64,000 nucleotides of DNA from Streptomyces roseoviridis (GCF_039535235.1 NZ_BAAAWU010000001.1:1798001-1862000); one strand, 5' to 3'; positions 16,871-26,682 are shown, counted from the stretch's first letter. Numbers and translations: made by a program. Notes: a model not told the origin generated them from the sequence alone.

Positions 16871-19762
16871 TCAGCTGCAACCGCTGGTCGAGCCGCAGCC
16901 CTCGCAGATGTAGCAGGAGCCGGCGCGCTGCATCTTCGTACCGCAGGAGAAGCAGAGCGGGGCGTCCGCGCTGATGCCGAGCTGCATCTCCACGAGCTCC
17001 GCGGAGGTGTGGGCCTGCTTGGGCGCCGGAACCTCGGCCTTCGGGGCCGGGGCGGCGACGGCCTTCAGCTCCTGGGCGCGGGGCGCGGACTGGGCCAGAC
17101 CCTCGACGTCGACGTCCTCCTCGGCCGGCTCGTACGAACCGGTCTCCAGGTGGCGCTGACGCTCCTCGGCCGAGTGGATGCCGAGGGCGGAGCGGGTCTC
17201 GAAGGGCAGGAAGTCGAGCGCCAGGCGACGGAAGATGTAGTCGACGATCGACTGCGCCATCCGCACGTCCGGGTCGTCCGTCATGCCGGCCGGCTCGAAG
17301 CGCATGTTGGTGAACTTGGAGACGTAGGTCTCCAGCGGGACGCCGTACTGCAGACCCACGGAGACGGCGATGGAGAAGGCGTCCATCATGCCGGCCAGGG
17401 TGGAGCCCTGCTTGGACATCTTCAGGAAGACCTCGCCGAGACCGTCGTCCGGGTAGGAGTTGGCGGTCATGTAGCCCTCGGCGCCACCGACGGTGAAGGA
17501 GGTGGTGATCCCCGGGCGGCCCTTGGGGAGGCGCTTGCGGACCGGGCGGTACTCGACGACCTTCTCGACGGCCTCGCGGATCGTCGCCTCGGTCTTCGCG
17601 GTCACCTCGGCCTTCTCGTCCTCCTTCTTCTTGGCGGAGAGCGGCTGGCCGACCTTGCAGTTGTCGCGGTAGATCGCGAGCGCCTTGACGCCCATCTTCC
17701 ACGCCTCGAAGTAGATCTCCTCGACCTCCTCGACGGTCGCCGACTCCGGCATGTTGACCGTCTTGGACAGGGCGCCCGAGATCCAGGGCTGGATGGCGGC
17801 CATCATGCGGACGTGGCCCATCGCGGAGATGGAACGCTCGCCCATGGCGCAGTCGAAGACCTCGTAGTGCTCGGTCTTCAGGCCGGGGGCGTCGATCACG
17901 TTGCCGTGCTCGGCGATGTGGGCGACGATCGCCTCGATCTGCTCCTCCTGGTAACCCAGGCGGCGCAGGGCCTGCGGGACGGTGCCGTTGACGATCTGCA
18001 TCGAGCCGCCGCCGACCAGCTTCTTGAACTTGACCAGGGCGAGGTCGGGCTCGAGGCCGGTGGTGTCGCAGGACATCGCGAGGCCGATGGTGCCGGTCGG
18101 GGCGATGACCGAGGCCTGGGAGTTGCGGAAGCCGTTCTTGGCGCCGAGACGGATCACGTCCTGCCAGGCCTCCGTGGCGGCGGCCCAGATCGGGGTGTCC
18201 AGGTCGTCCATGCGGACGGCCTTGTCGTTGGCGTCGGCGTGCTGCTTCATGACCCGCTGGTGCGGCTCGGCGTTGCGGGCGTAGCCGTCGTACGGGCCGA
18301 CGACCGCGGCGAGCTCGGCGGAGCGCCGGTAGGAGGTGCCGGTCATCAGGGAGGTGATGGCGCCGGCGAGGGCGCGGCCGCCGTCGGAGTCGTAGGCGTG
18401 GCCGGTCGCCATCAGCAGGGCGCCGAGGTTGGCGTACCCGATGCCGAGCTGGCGGAAGGCGCGGGTGTTCTCGCCGATCTTCTGGGTCGGGAAGTCGGCG
18501 AAGCAGATGGAGATGTCCATCGCGGTGATGACGAGCTCGACGACCTTGGCGAAGCGCTCCACCTCGAAGGACTGGTTGCCCTTGCCGTCGTCCTTGAGGA
18601 ACTTCATCAGGTTCAGCGAGGCGAGGTTGCAGGACGTGTTGTCCAGGTGCATGTACTCGCTGCACGGGTTCGAGCCGTTGATGCGGCCGGACTCGGGGCA
18701 GGTGTGCCAGTGGTTGATCGTGTCGTCGTACTGGATGCCCGGGTCGGCACAGGCCCACGCGGCCTCGGCCATCTTGCGGAAGAGCGACTTGGCGTCGACC
18801 TCCTCGATGACCTCGCCGGTCATGCGGGCGCGCAGGCCGAACGTGCCGCCGGACTCCACGGCCTTCATGAACTCGTCGTTCACGCGGACGGAGTTGTTGG
18901 CGTTCTGGTACTGGACGGACGTGATGTCGTCGCCGCCCAGGTCCATGTCGAAGCCCGCGTCACGGAGGGCGCGGATCTTCTCCTCCTCCTTGACCTTGGT
19001 CTCGATGAAGTCCTCGATGTCCGGGTGGTCGACGTCGAGGATGACCATCTTGGCCGCGCGGCGGGTGGCGCCGCCCGACTTGATCGTTCCTGCGGAGGCG
19101 TCGGCGCCGCGCATGAAGGAGACCGGGCCGGAGGCGTTGCCGCCGGAGGAGAGCAGCTCCTTGGAGGAGCGGATGCGGGAGAGGTTCAGGCCGGCGCCGG
19201 AGCCGCCCTTGAAGATCATGCCCTCTTCCTTGTACCAGTCGAGGATCGACTCCATGGAGTCGTCGACGGACAGGATGAAGCAGGCGGAGACCTGCTGGGG
19301 CTGCGGCGTGCCGACGTTGAACCACACCGGGGAGTTGAAGCTGAAGATCTGGTGCAGGAGGGCGTAGGCCAGCTCGTGCTCGAAGATCTCGGCGTCGGCG
19401 GGCGAGGCGAAGTAGCCGTAGTCCTCGCCGGCCTTGGTGTAGGTCTTCACGATCCGGTCGATGAGCTGCTTGAGACCGGTCTCGCGCTGCGGGGTGCCGA
19501 CGGCCCCGCGGAAGTACTTGCTGGTGACGATGTTGACCGCGTTCACCGACCAGAAGTCGGGGAACTCGACGCCTCGCTGCTCGAAGTTGATCGAGCCGTC
19601 GCGCCAGTTGGTCATGACGACGTCACGACGCTCCCAGGTCACCTCGTCGTACGGATGCACGCCGGGGGTGGTGTGGATGCGCTCGATACGCAGGCCCTTG
19701 CTCGCCGCCTTGGCTCCCTTGGTGCGGGAACCACGTGCCGGACCGCTCGCCGTCTCTGTCAT
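16871..19762 (-). CDS. nrdJ: Vitamin B12-dependent (class II) ribonucleoside-diphosphate reductase
   Basis: ATG 19762 has GGGAGG just upstream and gives 963 residues, the usual length of Streptomyces NrdJ. The adenosylcobalamin-dependent enzyme makes deoxyribonucleotides with or without oxygen. Visible motifs: FNSPVWFNVG, GGSGAGLNLSRIRSS, NTSCNLASLNLMKF with the redox cysteine, NPCSEYMHLDN (finger-loop region), and IAPTGTIG. The C-terminus has two Cys pairs (CFSCGTKM and CEGCGSTSGCS) that probably bind zinc or relay electrons from thioredoxin. A longer reading from 19789 lacks a ribosome site. It follows nrdR after 176 bp, which supports the nrdRJ operon described in S. coelicolor, repressed by NrdR. 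Confidence 0.97.
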   Translation of the reverse strand: MTETASGPARGSRTKGAKAASKGLRIERIHTTPGVHPYDEVTWERRDVVMTNWRDGSINFEQRGVEFPDFWSVNAVNIVTSKYFRGAVGTPQRETGLKQLIDRIVKTYTKAGEDYGYFASPADAEIFEHELAYALLHQIFSFNSPVWFNVGTPQPQQVSACFILSVDDSMESILDWYKEEGMIFKGGSGAGLNLSRIRSSKELLSSGGNASGPVSFMRGADASAGTIKSGGATRRAAKMVILDVDHPDIEDFIETKVKEEEKIRALRDAGFDMDLGGDDITSVQYQNANNSVRVNDEFMKAVESGGTFGLRARMTGEVIEEVDAKSLFRKMAEAAWACADPGIQYDDTINHWHTCPESGRINGSNPCSEYMHLDNTSCNLASLNLMKFLKDDGKGNQSFEVERFAKVVELVITAMDISICFADFPTQKIGENTRAFRQLGIGYANLGALLMATGHAYDSDGGRALAGAITSLMTGTSYRRSAELAAVVGPYDGYARNAEPHQRVMKQHADANDKAVRMDDLDTPIWAAATEAWQDVIRLGAKNGFRNSQASVIAPTGTIGLAMSCDTTGLEPDLALVKFKKLVGGGSMQIVNGTVPQALRRLGYQEEQIEAIVAHIAEHGNVIDAPGLKTEHYEVFDCAMGERSISAMGHVRMMAAIQPWISGALSKTVNMPESATVEEVEEIYFEAWKMGVKALAIYRDNCKVGQPLSAKKKEDEKAEVTAKTEATIREAVEKVVEYRPVRKRLPKGRPGITTSFTVGGAEGYMTANSYPDDGLGEVFLKMSKQGSTLAGMMDAFSIAVSVGLQYGVPLETYVSKFTNMRFEPAGMTDDPDVRMAQSIVDYIFRRLALDFLPFETRSALGIHSAEERQRHLETGSYEPAEEDVDVEGLAQSAPRAQELKAVAAPAPKAEVPAPKQAHTSAELVEMQLGISADAPLCFSCGTKMQRAGSCYICEGCGSTSGCS

Positions 19763-19938
19763 GCCGCCTCCCATATACGGGCAAAACACCCTGGAGCACC
19801 CGGAAAATTCCAGGGCCCTGTTTTCTGTACTGCTGTCTGTACTGCTGCTGCCACGAGCGCCTCAGGGGCCTCTCGGGGCACGTCCTTCCCCGGCCGCGCG
19901 GCGGCCGGCTGCCGGACCCTGGCGGTCCGGCCCGCCGG

Positions 19939-20448
19939 TCAGTCGGCGGCGTGGGCGGGAACGGGGACCCCTGGGGTCGCCGCGGTCCCGCCGTCCTCAG
20001 CGGGAGGCCGCTCACGGAGTTCCGCGATGGCGGCCTCGAAGTCTTCGAGGCTGTCGAAAGCCTTGTACACGGACGCGAAGCGCAGGTAGGCGACCAGGTC
20101 GAGTTCCTGCAGCGGGCCGAGGATGGCCAGTCCCACGTCGTGCGTGGTCAGCTCGGCGCTCCCGGTGGCGCGCACCGCCTCCTCGACCCGCTGGCCGAGC
20201 TTGGCGAGGGCGTCCTCGGTGACGGGCCGCCCCTGGCACGCCTTGCGCACGCCGGAGATGACCTTGGTACGACTGAAGGGCTCGGTGACCCCGGACCGCT
20301 TCACCACCATGAGCGAACACGTCTCCACCGTCGTGAAGCGACGGGAGCAGTCGGGGCACTGGCGGCGGCGTCGGATCGACGTCCCGTCGTCGGTGGTGCG
20401 ACTGTCGACGACACGGCTGTCGGGGTGCCTGCAGAAGGGGCAGTGCAT
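19939..20448 (-). CDS. nrdR: NrdR transcriptional repressor
   Basis: The 169-residue protein starts at ATG 20448. The N-terminal zinc ribbon is CPFCRHPD...CPDCSRRF (two CxxC pairs, about residues 3-34), followed by an ATP-cone domain with [20 protein letters not shown] (about 48-67) and [18 protein letters not shown] (about 128-145). NrdR senses ATP/dATP and represses ribonucleotide reductase operons by binding NrdR boxes. Such boxes are visible about 110-160 bp upstream, so it probably controls itself and nrdJ. The last 25 residues are a Streptomyces-type Ala/Pro tail. Confidence 0.97.
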   Translation of the reverse strand: MHCPFCRHPDSRVVDSRTTDDGTSIRRRRQCPDCSRRFTTVETCSLMVVKRSGVTEPFSRTKVISGVRKACQGRPVTEDALAKLGQRVEEAVRATGSAELTTHDVGLAILGPLQELDLVAYLRFASVYKAFDSLEDFEAAIAELRERPPAEDGGTAATPGVPVPAHAAD

Positions 20449-20558
20449 TGGTTCCGACCCTCCCTCACGGCACGACTGAATAGCTTCGCCGGGCCCGTCA
20501 AGGCCCCCTCGAAGCGACCACCAGCATAGGCGATCCGAGCACCCCCGGCAGACCGGGG

Positions 20559-20606
20559 ACCACTACTTGTGGGTGGCGGATGCAATCCAACCACTAGATC
20601 TTGGGT
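20559..20606 (-). promoter_or_regulatory. Pair of NrdR-box-like sites upstream of nrdRJ
   Basis: Two related sites, ACCACTACTTGTGGGT (20559-20574) and CCACTAGATCTTGGGT (20591-20606), have centres about 32 bp apart, close to three DNA turns. Tandem NrdR boxes with about this spacing are established upstream of nrdRJ in S. coelicolor. They lie 110-160 bp before the nrdR start codon. The match to the box consensus is by eye, from memory. Confidence 0.6.
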
Positions 20607-20869
20607 CCATCCGCAATTTCGGCACCATGCGCGTGTCGCGCCGCCGACGGGCGCGCGAAGCGCGGCGGGAACGGGCATGAGGGTACGGGAAGGGCGCGGC
20701 GCCGCGGATTGCGGGGTGGCCGGTGCGACACTGGAAGGGCGTCCCCGGGGACGGAATCCGTCCCCTGCGGCCCGGTGGTGAAGGCTACCGTGACGACCGC
20801 GTTCGAACGGCGGGGGTCTGCATATACACCCACCTATGTGTACGCGTAAGCCGAACTGCGAATTTTCAC

Positions 20870-20885
20870 TCGAACGTGTGTTTGG
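20870..20885 (+). promoter_or_regulatory. SOS box (LexA operator) of lexA
   Basis: TCGAACGTGTGTTTGG matches the actinobacterial LexA consensus TCGAAC-N4-GTTCGA perfectly in the first half and at four of six positions in the second. It overlaps the -35 hexamer of the lexA promoter, as expected for autorepression. Confidence 0.8.
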
Positions 20886-20911
20886 CGCAACCTTTCGAAA
20901 GCCACTACCGT
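20882..20911 (+). promoter_or_regulatory. Probable sigma-HrdB promoter of lexA
   Basis: TTGGCG (20882-20887) and TACCGT (20906-20911) are separated by 18 bp and fit the vegetative pattern TTGNNN/TANNNT. The start codon at 20951 would give a leader of about 33 nt. Confidence 0.6.
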
Positions 20912-20950
20912 TGTGCCAGCCAGGGAGACCATTCGAGAGGGGCCGACGAC

Positions 20951-21742
20951 GTGACCACCACCGCAGACAGTGCCACCATTACCGCCCAGGACCGCTCCCA
21001 GGGCCGACTCGAGCCGGTACACGCCATGAACGACACAGTCATGAACGGGGAGGGGGAGCCCGGCCGCCCCGCGCGCTCGCTCCCCGGCCGGCCTCCAGGC
21101 ATCAGGGCCGACAGCTCCGGCCTCACCGACCGGCAGCGCCGGGTCATCGAGGTCATCCGCGACTCCGTGCAGCGCCGTGGATACCCCCCGTCGATGCGCG
21201 AGATCGGCCAGGCCGTCGGCCTCTCCAGCACCTCCTCCGTGGCACACCAGCTCATGGCCCTCGAGCGCAAGGGCTTCCTCCGTCGCGACCCGCACCGGCC
21301 CCGGGCGTACGAGGTGCGCGGCTCCGACCAGCCCAGCACCCAGCCGACGGACACGACGGGCAAGCCCGCCGCCTCCTACGTTCCCCTGGTCGGCCGCATC
21401 GCGGCCGGTGGCCCCATCCTGGCCGAGGAGTCGGTCGAGGACGTGTTCCCGCTTCCCCGGCAGCTGGTCGGTGACGGCGAGCTGTTCGTCCTCAAGGTCG
21501 TCGGCGACTCCATGATCGAGGCCGCGATCTGCGACGGCGACTGGGTCACGGTCCGCCGCCAGCCCGTCGCCGAGAACGGTGACATCGTGGCCGCCATGCT
21601 CGACGGCGAGGCCACGGTCAAGCGCTTCAAGCGCGAGGACGGCCACGTCTGGCTGCTGCCGCACAACGCGGCCTACCAGCCGATCCCCGGCGACGAGGCC
21701 ACCATCCTCGGCAAGGTCGTCGCCGTGCTACGACGGGTGTGA
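20951..21742 (+). CDS. lexA: LexA SOS repressor
   Basis: GTG 20951 lies 8 bp after GAGAGGGG and downstream of the promoter and SOS box, so it is preferred; ATG 21026 is an alternative that gives a 238-residue protein closer to annotated homologues. The 263-residue reading has a winged helix-turn-helix ([41 protein letters not shown] in about residues 58-100). The autocleavage Ala-Gly is in [14 protein letters not shown], the catalytic Ser in [16 protein letters not shown] and the catalytic Lys in [11 protein letters not shown]. It represses SOS genes until RecA stimulates self-cleavage. A terminator follows. Confidence 0.95.
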   Translation: MTTTADSATITAQDRSQGRLEPVHAMNDTVMNGEGEPGRPARSLPGRPPGIRADSSGLTDRQRRVIEVIRDSVQRRGYPPSMREIGQAVGLSSTSSVAHQLMALERKGFLRRDPHRPRAYEVRGSDQPSTQPTDTTGKPAASYVPLVGRIAAGGPILAEESVEDVFPLPRQLVGDGELFVLKVVGDSMIEAAICDGDWVTVRRQPVAENGDIVAAMLDGEATVKRFKREDGHVWLLPHNAAYQPIPGDEATILGKVVAVLRRV

Positions 21743-21766
21743 CCCACCACGTCGGCCCTGCACCGG

Positions 21767-21805
21767 GCCCCGGGACCCACTGCGCCGGTCCCGGGGCTCT
21801 TTTTT
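21767..21805 (+). terminator. lexA terminator
   Basis: GCCCCGGGACC (21767-21777) pairs perfectly with GGTCCCGGGGC (21787-21797) and is followed by TCTTTTTT. This is a classical intrinsic terminator, unusual for its clear T-tract in this genome. Confidence 0.93.
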
Positions 21806-21956
21806 CTGGGCTCTGTTCTCCTCCGGGGGCGCTGGAGCCGAGCTCACGGCACCGACCGTGCTCGCCCCCTCGTTCCTCAGGGCCTGCGCGCGCCTCGGCA
21901 CGGTTCCCTCGGCGCACCCCTTCGGTTCACTCGCCTCGGGCGCCTCGGGACGCCCC

Positions 21957-23939
21957 TCAGGGCTGGTCGGCTGCCGCCTTGAGCGCGGCCGCGTCGATGG
22001 CCGCCAGCGACCGCCGCACCTGATTGCGATCGGTCGTGTACCAGAAGTCGGGCATCGACGCCTTGAGATAGCTGCCGTATCGGGCGGTGGCGAGCCGCGG
22101 ATCCAGGACGGCGACCACGCCGCGGTCCCCCGTCGCCCGTACGAGCCGGCCGGCACCCTGCGCCATGAGCAGCGCCGCGTGGGTCGCCGCCACGGCCATG
22201 AAGCCGTTGCCGCCGGCTTCCTCGACCGCCTTCTGCCGCGCGCTCATCAGCGGGTCGTCCGGGCGCGGGAACGGGATCTTGTCCATGACGACCAGCTGGC
22301 AGCTGGGGCCGGGCACGTCCACCCCCTGCCACAACGACAGCGTCCCGAACAGACAGGTCTTCGGGTCGGCGGCGAAGTTCTTGATCAGCTCGCCGAGCGT
22401 GTCCTCGCCCTGGAGCAGGATCGGCAGCTCGGGGATCCGGGTCCGCAGCTCCTCGGCCGCCTGCTGAGCGGCCCGCATCGAGGAGAACAGCCCCAGCGTC
22501 CGACCGCCGGCGGCCTGGATCAGCTCGGTCAGCTCGTCGTGCATGTCGCCCCGCTCACCGTCCCGGGCGGGCCGGTTGAGGTGCTTGGCCACGTACAGGA
22601 TGCCCTGCTTGGGGTAGTCGAAGGGCGATCCGACGTCGATGCCCTTCCACACCGGCAGGTCCTCGCCCTGAGTGCCCTCGGGCGCGAGCCCCAGCGAGGC
22701 TCCCACCCCGTTGAAGTCGCCGCCCAGCTTGAGGGTGGCCGAGGTCAGCACCACCGAGCGGTCCGCGAACAGCTTCTCCCGCAGCAGGCCGGAGACACTG
22801 AGCGGCGCGACCCGCAGCGAGGCACCGAAGCGGTCGTGCCGCTCGTACCAGACGACGTCCCACTCGGAGCCCTGGGTGATCCGCTCGGCCACCCCGTGGA
22901 CGGTCTCCACCGAGGCGAGGGCCTGCTTGCGCACGGCGTCCTCGTCCTGCACGGAGCGGTCGCGGGTGGATCCGAGCGCGGTGATCACCGCCCGCGAGGC
23001 GTCGCGCAGGGCCATCAGCGCATAGCCGAGGTCCTCCGGGATCTCCTCCAGGCGGCCGGGCAGTGCCAGCTCCATCAGCTTCTCGAAACCCTCGGCGGCG
23101 GTCTGCAGCTGATCGGCCACCTTCTCGTCGACCAGCTTCGCCGCCCGTCGCACCGCCCGGTTCACCTGGCCGGGCGTGAGCTCGCCGGTGGCCACGCCGG
23201 TCACCCGGGAGACCAGCTCATGGGCCTCGTCGACGATCAGCACCTCGTGCTGCGGCAGCACCGGCGCACCCTCGATCGCGTCGATGGCGAGCAGCGCGTG
23301 ATTGGTGACGACGACCTCGGCCAGCTTGGCCCGCTCACGGGCCGCCTCGGCGAAGCACTCCGCCCCGTACGCGCACTTGCTCGCGCCCAGGCACTCGCGC
23401 GAGGAGACCGAGACCTGGGCCCAGGCCCGGTCCGAGACGCCCGGCGTGAGGTCGTCCCGGTCGCCGGTCTCCGTCTCGTCCGACCAGTCCCGCAGCCGCA
23501 GCAGGTCCTGGCCGAGCTTGCTGGTCGGCGCGGCCGCCTCGAAGGGATCGAAGAGTCCGTCCTCCTCGTCCTGCGGGACGCCCTCGTGCAGCCGGTGCAG
23601 GCACAGGTAGTTCGACCGGCCCTTGAGCATGGCGAACTCGGGGCGGCGGCGGAGCTGCGGATGGAGCGCGTCGACCGTCCGCGGGAGGTCGCGCTCGACG
23701 AGCTGGCGCTGGAGCGCCAGCGTCGCCGTCGCGACCACCACCCTCTCGCCCTGCGCCAGGGCCGGCACGAGATAGCCGAGGGACTTGCCGGTGCCGGTGC
23801 CGGCCTGGACGAGGAGGTGGGAACCGTCGTCGATGGCCTCGGCAACGGCCTCGGCCATGGTGACCTGGCCGGGGCGCTCCACACCGCCGACGGCGGTGAC
23901 GGCGGCGTGGAGGAGATCGGGGAGGGATGGCTTCGTCAT
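21957..23939 (-). CDS. dinG: DinG-type ATP-dependent DNA helicase (XPD-like)
   Basis: The 660-residue superfamily 2 helicase starts at ATG 23939. Motifs: Walker A VQAGTGTGKSLGYL (about residue 44-57), motif Ia VVVATATLALQRQL, DEAH box VLIVDEAHELVSRV (about 235) and motif VI-like QGAGRLVRATGDRG (about 585-600). Cysteines between motifs Ia and II (NYLCLHRLHEG, SSRECLGASKC, AYGAEC) fit the 4Fe-4S cluster of the XPD/DinG family. Role: 5'-3' unwinding of forked DNA, R-loops or RNA-DNA hybrids. It is convergent with lexA and follows the siderophore operon after only 49 bp, so read-through from that operon is possible. Confidence 0.92.
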   Translation of the reverse strand: MTKPSLPDLLHAAVTAVGGVERPGQVTMAEAVAEAIDDGSHLLVQAGTGTGKSLGYLVPALAQGERVVVATATLALQRQLVERDLPRTVDALHPQLRRRPEFAMLKGRSNYLCLHRLHEGVPQDEEDGLFDPFEAAAPTSKLGQDLLRLRDWSDETETGDRDDLTPGVSDRAWAQVSVSSRECLGASKCAYGAECFAEAARERAKLAEVVVTNHALLAIDAIEGAPVLPQHEVLIVDEAHELVSRVTGVATGELTPGQVNRAVRRAAKLVDEKVADQLQTAAEGFEKLMELALPGRLEEIPEDLGYALMALRDASRAVITALGSTRDRSVQDEDAVRKQALASVETVHGVAERITQGSEWDVVWYERHDRFGASLRVAPLSVSGLLREKLFADRSVVLTSATLKLGGDFNGVGASLGLAPEGTQGEDLPVWKGIDVGSPFDYPKQGILYVAKHLNRPARDGERGDMHDELTELIQAAGGRTLGLFSSMRAAQQAAEELRTRIPELPILLQGEDTLGELIKNFAADPKTCLFGTLSLWQGVDVPGPSCQLVVMDKIPFPRPDDPLMSARQKAVEEAGGNGFMAVAATHAALLMAQGAGRLVRATGDRGVVAVLDPRLATARYGSYLKASMPDFWYTTDRNQVRRSLAAIDAAALKAAADQP

Positions 23940-23988
23940 AGCCCTCCCAGCCTACGGGGCGGCACTGACAGCCGGGTCCTCCCCGTGA

Positions 23989-25791
23989 TCACGCGAGCGG
24001 GTTGGGGACGGTGCCGTGGACGGCCGCGTGGGGCCGCTCGGGGCGGTCGCGGTAGCCGTCGAGGTGGAGGCGGTTGCGGTTGAGGCACAGCCGCTCGATC
24101 CTCGGGACGAGGAGGTCGAACAGCTCGAACCGTTCCTTCAGCTCCGGGAAGCGTGCCTGGTGGCGGAGGATCTCGGTACGCACCAGGGTCCAGAACTCCT
24201 CCTCGGGCACGTCGAGTTGTTCCTCGCACAGCGGCGCCAGGTAGCGGAAGACGCCCACGAAAAGGCCCGAATGGATGAACTGGGTGAGGAAGTCGGGCTC
24301 CTCCGTGAGGAGCACGGCGCGGACGTCGTCCGGCATGGAGGCGTGTTCGGGCAGCGGCACGGCGCTGACGTTGACGTCGTCGACGAAGTCCTTGATCGCC
24401 AGGCGGACGGGCACGTCCTGTTCGTCGTAGACGACGATGGCGTTCTCGCCGTGCGGGGAGAAGACGGTGCCGTACCGGTAGAGGAAGTGCAGCAGGGGCG
24501 GCAGCAGGGCGGCGAAGAGGCGCTGGAGCCAGGCCCGGGGGGCGAGGTCCGAGCGGGTGACCAGCTCGGCGACGAAGGCCCGCCCGTCGGGGTCGGTGTG
24601 GAGCAGCGAGGCGAGGGTGCGGGCGCGCTCGCCGGGGGGCAGCCGGAGGGGTTCGCGCCAGATGGCGCCGAGGAGTTCCTTGTACTGGTACGGGACTTCC
24701 GGCAGCCGGTCGTACAGCGGGTGCTCGACGGTCACGGACGCGACCTCGCCGAGCAGGATCACGCCGCACTCCTCACGCAGGAAGGGGTCGGCGTCGCGCA
24801 GGCCGTGGACCCAGGAGGTGACGGCGGGGGCGGCGAGGGTGCGCTCGGTGGGCAGGCCCCGCCAGACCAGGGTGTTGAGGACGGAGAGCGGCAGCTTGAC
24901 GGTGTGCCGGTCGGGACGGGTGGTGTTGAGGAAGGTACGGACGGACTGCTGCGGCAGTCGCAGGTCGGGGTCGGCGGGGAGCGGGACCACGGCTCCGGTG
25001 GCGATCGCCGGGGCGTAGAGCGGCAGCAGGATCTCGTCCCACTGCCAGGGGTGGACGGGCAGGAACAGATAGCCGTCGGGGTCGAGGCCGCGGGCGCGCA
25101 GCGTGCCGTGGAAGGTCTCCCGCACCTCGGGGTCCAGTTCGCGGGCGTAGAGCAGGTCGGGGGTGTCGAGGCCGGGGGCGCCGCGGTAGGCGGCGATCCG
25201 GCTGCTGACCGCGATCCAGGGCAGGCGGGCGGGGCGGCGCGCCTCGGGGGTCCAGCGGGCGGCGTCGGTGGCCGAGAAGCCGATCCGGCCCTTGTTGGCG
25301 ACGAGCCACGGGTGGCCGGTCTGGTGGCCTTCCAGCTCCGCGTAGCCGAGGTCGGCGAGGCGGGCGGCCGGCAGGGCGGTGTGGTCGAGCCGGGTGTCGG
25401 CGGCGAGGGTGGTGGTCAGCTCGCGGATGAGGTGGCCGAGGGTGGCGCCGTCGAGGGCGAGGAGCCGGCGGGCACGGACGAGGAAGGCGAGGGGGTCGGT
25501 GGCGGGCCTGCCGTCGAGGGTGAGCGAGCCGGGGTCGACCCGCCAGCTGTCGTAGGCGCCGCGGCGGGCGGTGAAGGCGAGGGTGCCGCCGTCGTCGAGG
25601 GTGAGGGCGTAGCGGCCGGGGCCGTCGGCCGGCCGGGGCCGGACGATCTCCTCGTAGGCGAACTCGGCGACTGCCTTGGCCAGCAGACGGGCACCGGCCC
25701 TGCTCCAGGCGGCCGCCCGGAGCTCGGGGGGATCGTAGAGGTCCGACGGTGTGGATGGTGCGGAGTCGTGAGGTGCAGGGGACGTCGACAC
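23989..25791 (-). CDS. IucA/IucC-family NRPS-independent siderophore synthetase (second copy)
   Basis: GTG 25791 has AGGAG 6 nt upstream and gives 600 residues, the normal length. NIS synthetases adenylate a carboxylate and condense it with an amine or alcohol. Motifs: GHPWLVANKGRIGFSATD (about 155-172, ATP-binding region), PVHPWQWDEILLPLY (about 247), LNTTRPDRHTVKLPLSVLNTLVWRG in two stretches around 295-320, and SPHGENAIVVYDEQDVPVRLAIKDFVDD (C-terminal active-site region, about 435-465). These features favour the IucC/RhbF-like (type C) group that condenses a second amine onto a citrate half-amide. It is the last gene of the four-gene siderophore operon. Confidence 0.92.
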   Translation of the reverse strand: MSTSPAPHDSAPSTPSDLYDPPELRAAAWSRAGARLLAKAVAEFAYEEIVRPRPADGPGRYALTLDDGGTLAFTARRGAYDSWRVDPGSLTLDGRPATDPLAFLVRARRLLALDGATLGHLIRELTTTLAADTRLDHTALPAARLADLGYAELEGHQTGHPWLVANKGRIGFSATDAARWTPEARRPARLPWIAVSSRIAAYRGAPGLDTPDLLYARELDPEVRETFHGTLRARGLDPDGYLFLPVHPWQWDEILLPLYAPAIATGAVVPLPADPDLRLPQQSVRTFLNTTRPDRHTVKLPLSVLNTLVWRGLPTERTLAAPAVTSWVHGLRDADPFLREECGVILLGEVASVTVEHPLYDRLPEVPYQYKELLGAIWREPLRLPPGERARTLASLLHTDPDGRAFVAELVTRSDLAPRAWLQRLFAALLPPLLHFLYRYGTVFSPHGENAIVVYDEQDVPVRLAIKDFVDDVNVSAVPLPEHASMPDDVRAVLLTEEPDFLTQFIHSGLFVGVFRYLAPLCEEQLDVPEEEFWTLVRTEILRHQARFPELKERFELFDLLVPRIERLCLNRNRLHLDGYRDRPERPHAAVHGTVPNPLA

Positions 25792-25851
25792 GAGGACTCC
25801 TCGGAGTGGGAACCGCTGTGGGTCGAGCGGTGTATGTAAGGCAGAGGGTGT

Positions 25852-26595
25852 TCAGAGGACGTGGCGCAGGGCCCGGTCGCGGATCATGAGCGCGGCTCGT
25901 TTGTCGGGCAGGTCGATTTCCGCGGAGAGGCGGAAGCCGGCGGCCAGGAAGGCTGACACGGAGGGGGTGTTGCGCAGGTCGGGTTCGGCGATGACCCGGG
26001 TGCACCGGGGCCGGTGGTCGAGGACGAGGTCCGCGACGGCCCGCAGGAGCGTGGTGCCGAGGCCGCGGCCGCGGTCGGCGGCGCCACCGATGAGCAGGTG
26101 GATCCCGGTGTCGTGCGGGCGTGCGGGGTAGTGGCGCGCGAGCGGGTCGAGGTCGGCGCGGTAGATCTCGAAGTAGCTCATCGGTGTGGAGTCGAGGACG
26201 CCGAGGCAGGGCACGCTGCGTCCGTCGCCGTGGAGTTGGGCGCGGAGGTGGTCGGCGGTGACGCTGTCGGGGCCCTGGAGCTCCCAGAAGGCGGCCACGG
26301 CCGGGTCGTTCATCCACCGGGCGACGAGCGGCAGGTCGCGGTCGAGCCGGACGGGGACGAGCTGGAAGCGGCCGGCGGGCGTGGCGGCCGGGCGCCAGTC
26401 GGCGAGGTCGTCGAGGAGGTCGCCGGTGTCGCCGGTGTCGCCGGGGTGCTGCTCGCCCAGGGCGAGGAGGGCGGCGAGTTCCTCGGGCAGGTGCAGGTCC
26501 AGGGTGTCGTCGGCGCTCGGGTCGGCGCTCGGGTGGGCGACGTGGTCGGCATCGGGTGGGCCGGCGGTGCCGGGGTGCGCTTCGGTGGGAGGCAC
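25852..26595 (-). CDS. GNAT acyltransferase of the siderophore operon (RhbD/AlcB/IucB-like)
   Basis: GTG 26595 follows GAGAGGAGAG and gives 247 residues. The first 60 are an acidic, disordered extension. The rest is a GNAT domain with the siderophore-type signature: LVARWMNDPAVAAFWELQGP, SYFEIYRADLDPLARHYPAR (split here), IHLLIGGAADRGRGLGTTLLRAV (acetyl-CoA pyrophosphate loop GRGLGT) and VIAEPDLRNTPSVSAFLAAGFR. In rhizobactin, aerobactin and alcaligin pathways this enzyme acylates an N-hydroxylated diamine. No N-hydroxylase gene is in this operon, so its acceptor may be an unhydroxylated amine. It lies 87 bp after the upstream synthetase and 60 bp before the next. Confidence 0.9.
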   Translation of the reverse strand: MPPTEAHPGTAGPPDADHVAHPSADPSADDTLDLHLPEELAALLALGEQHPGDTGDTGDLLDDLADWRPAATPAGRFQLVPVRLDRDLPLVARWMNDPAVAAFWELQGPDSVTADHLRAQLHGDGRSVPCLGVLDSTPMSYFEIYRADLDPLARHYPARPHDTGIHLLIGGAADRGRGLGTTLLRAVADLVLDHRPRCTRVIAEPDLRNTPSVSAFLAAGFRLSAEIDLPDKRAALMIRDRALRHVL

Positions 26596-26682
26596 GGGGC
26601 GCTCTCCTCTCGGCGGGCGGGGGGCCGGTGGTCGTGTGGGGTCGGCGGGCGGGGCCGGCCGGGGTGGTTTCGGGTGGTGGGT

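Noticed and set aside
16781..20089. Rightward open frame of 1102 codons opposite nrdJ and nrdR
   Set aside because: It is the antisense shadow of two clearly conserved genes; its translation is a Gly/Val/Asp/Arg-rich composition typical of shadow frames.
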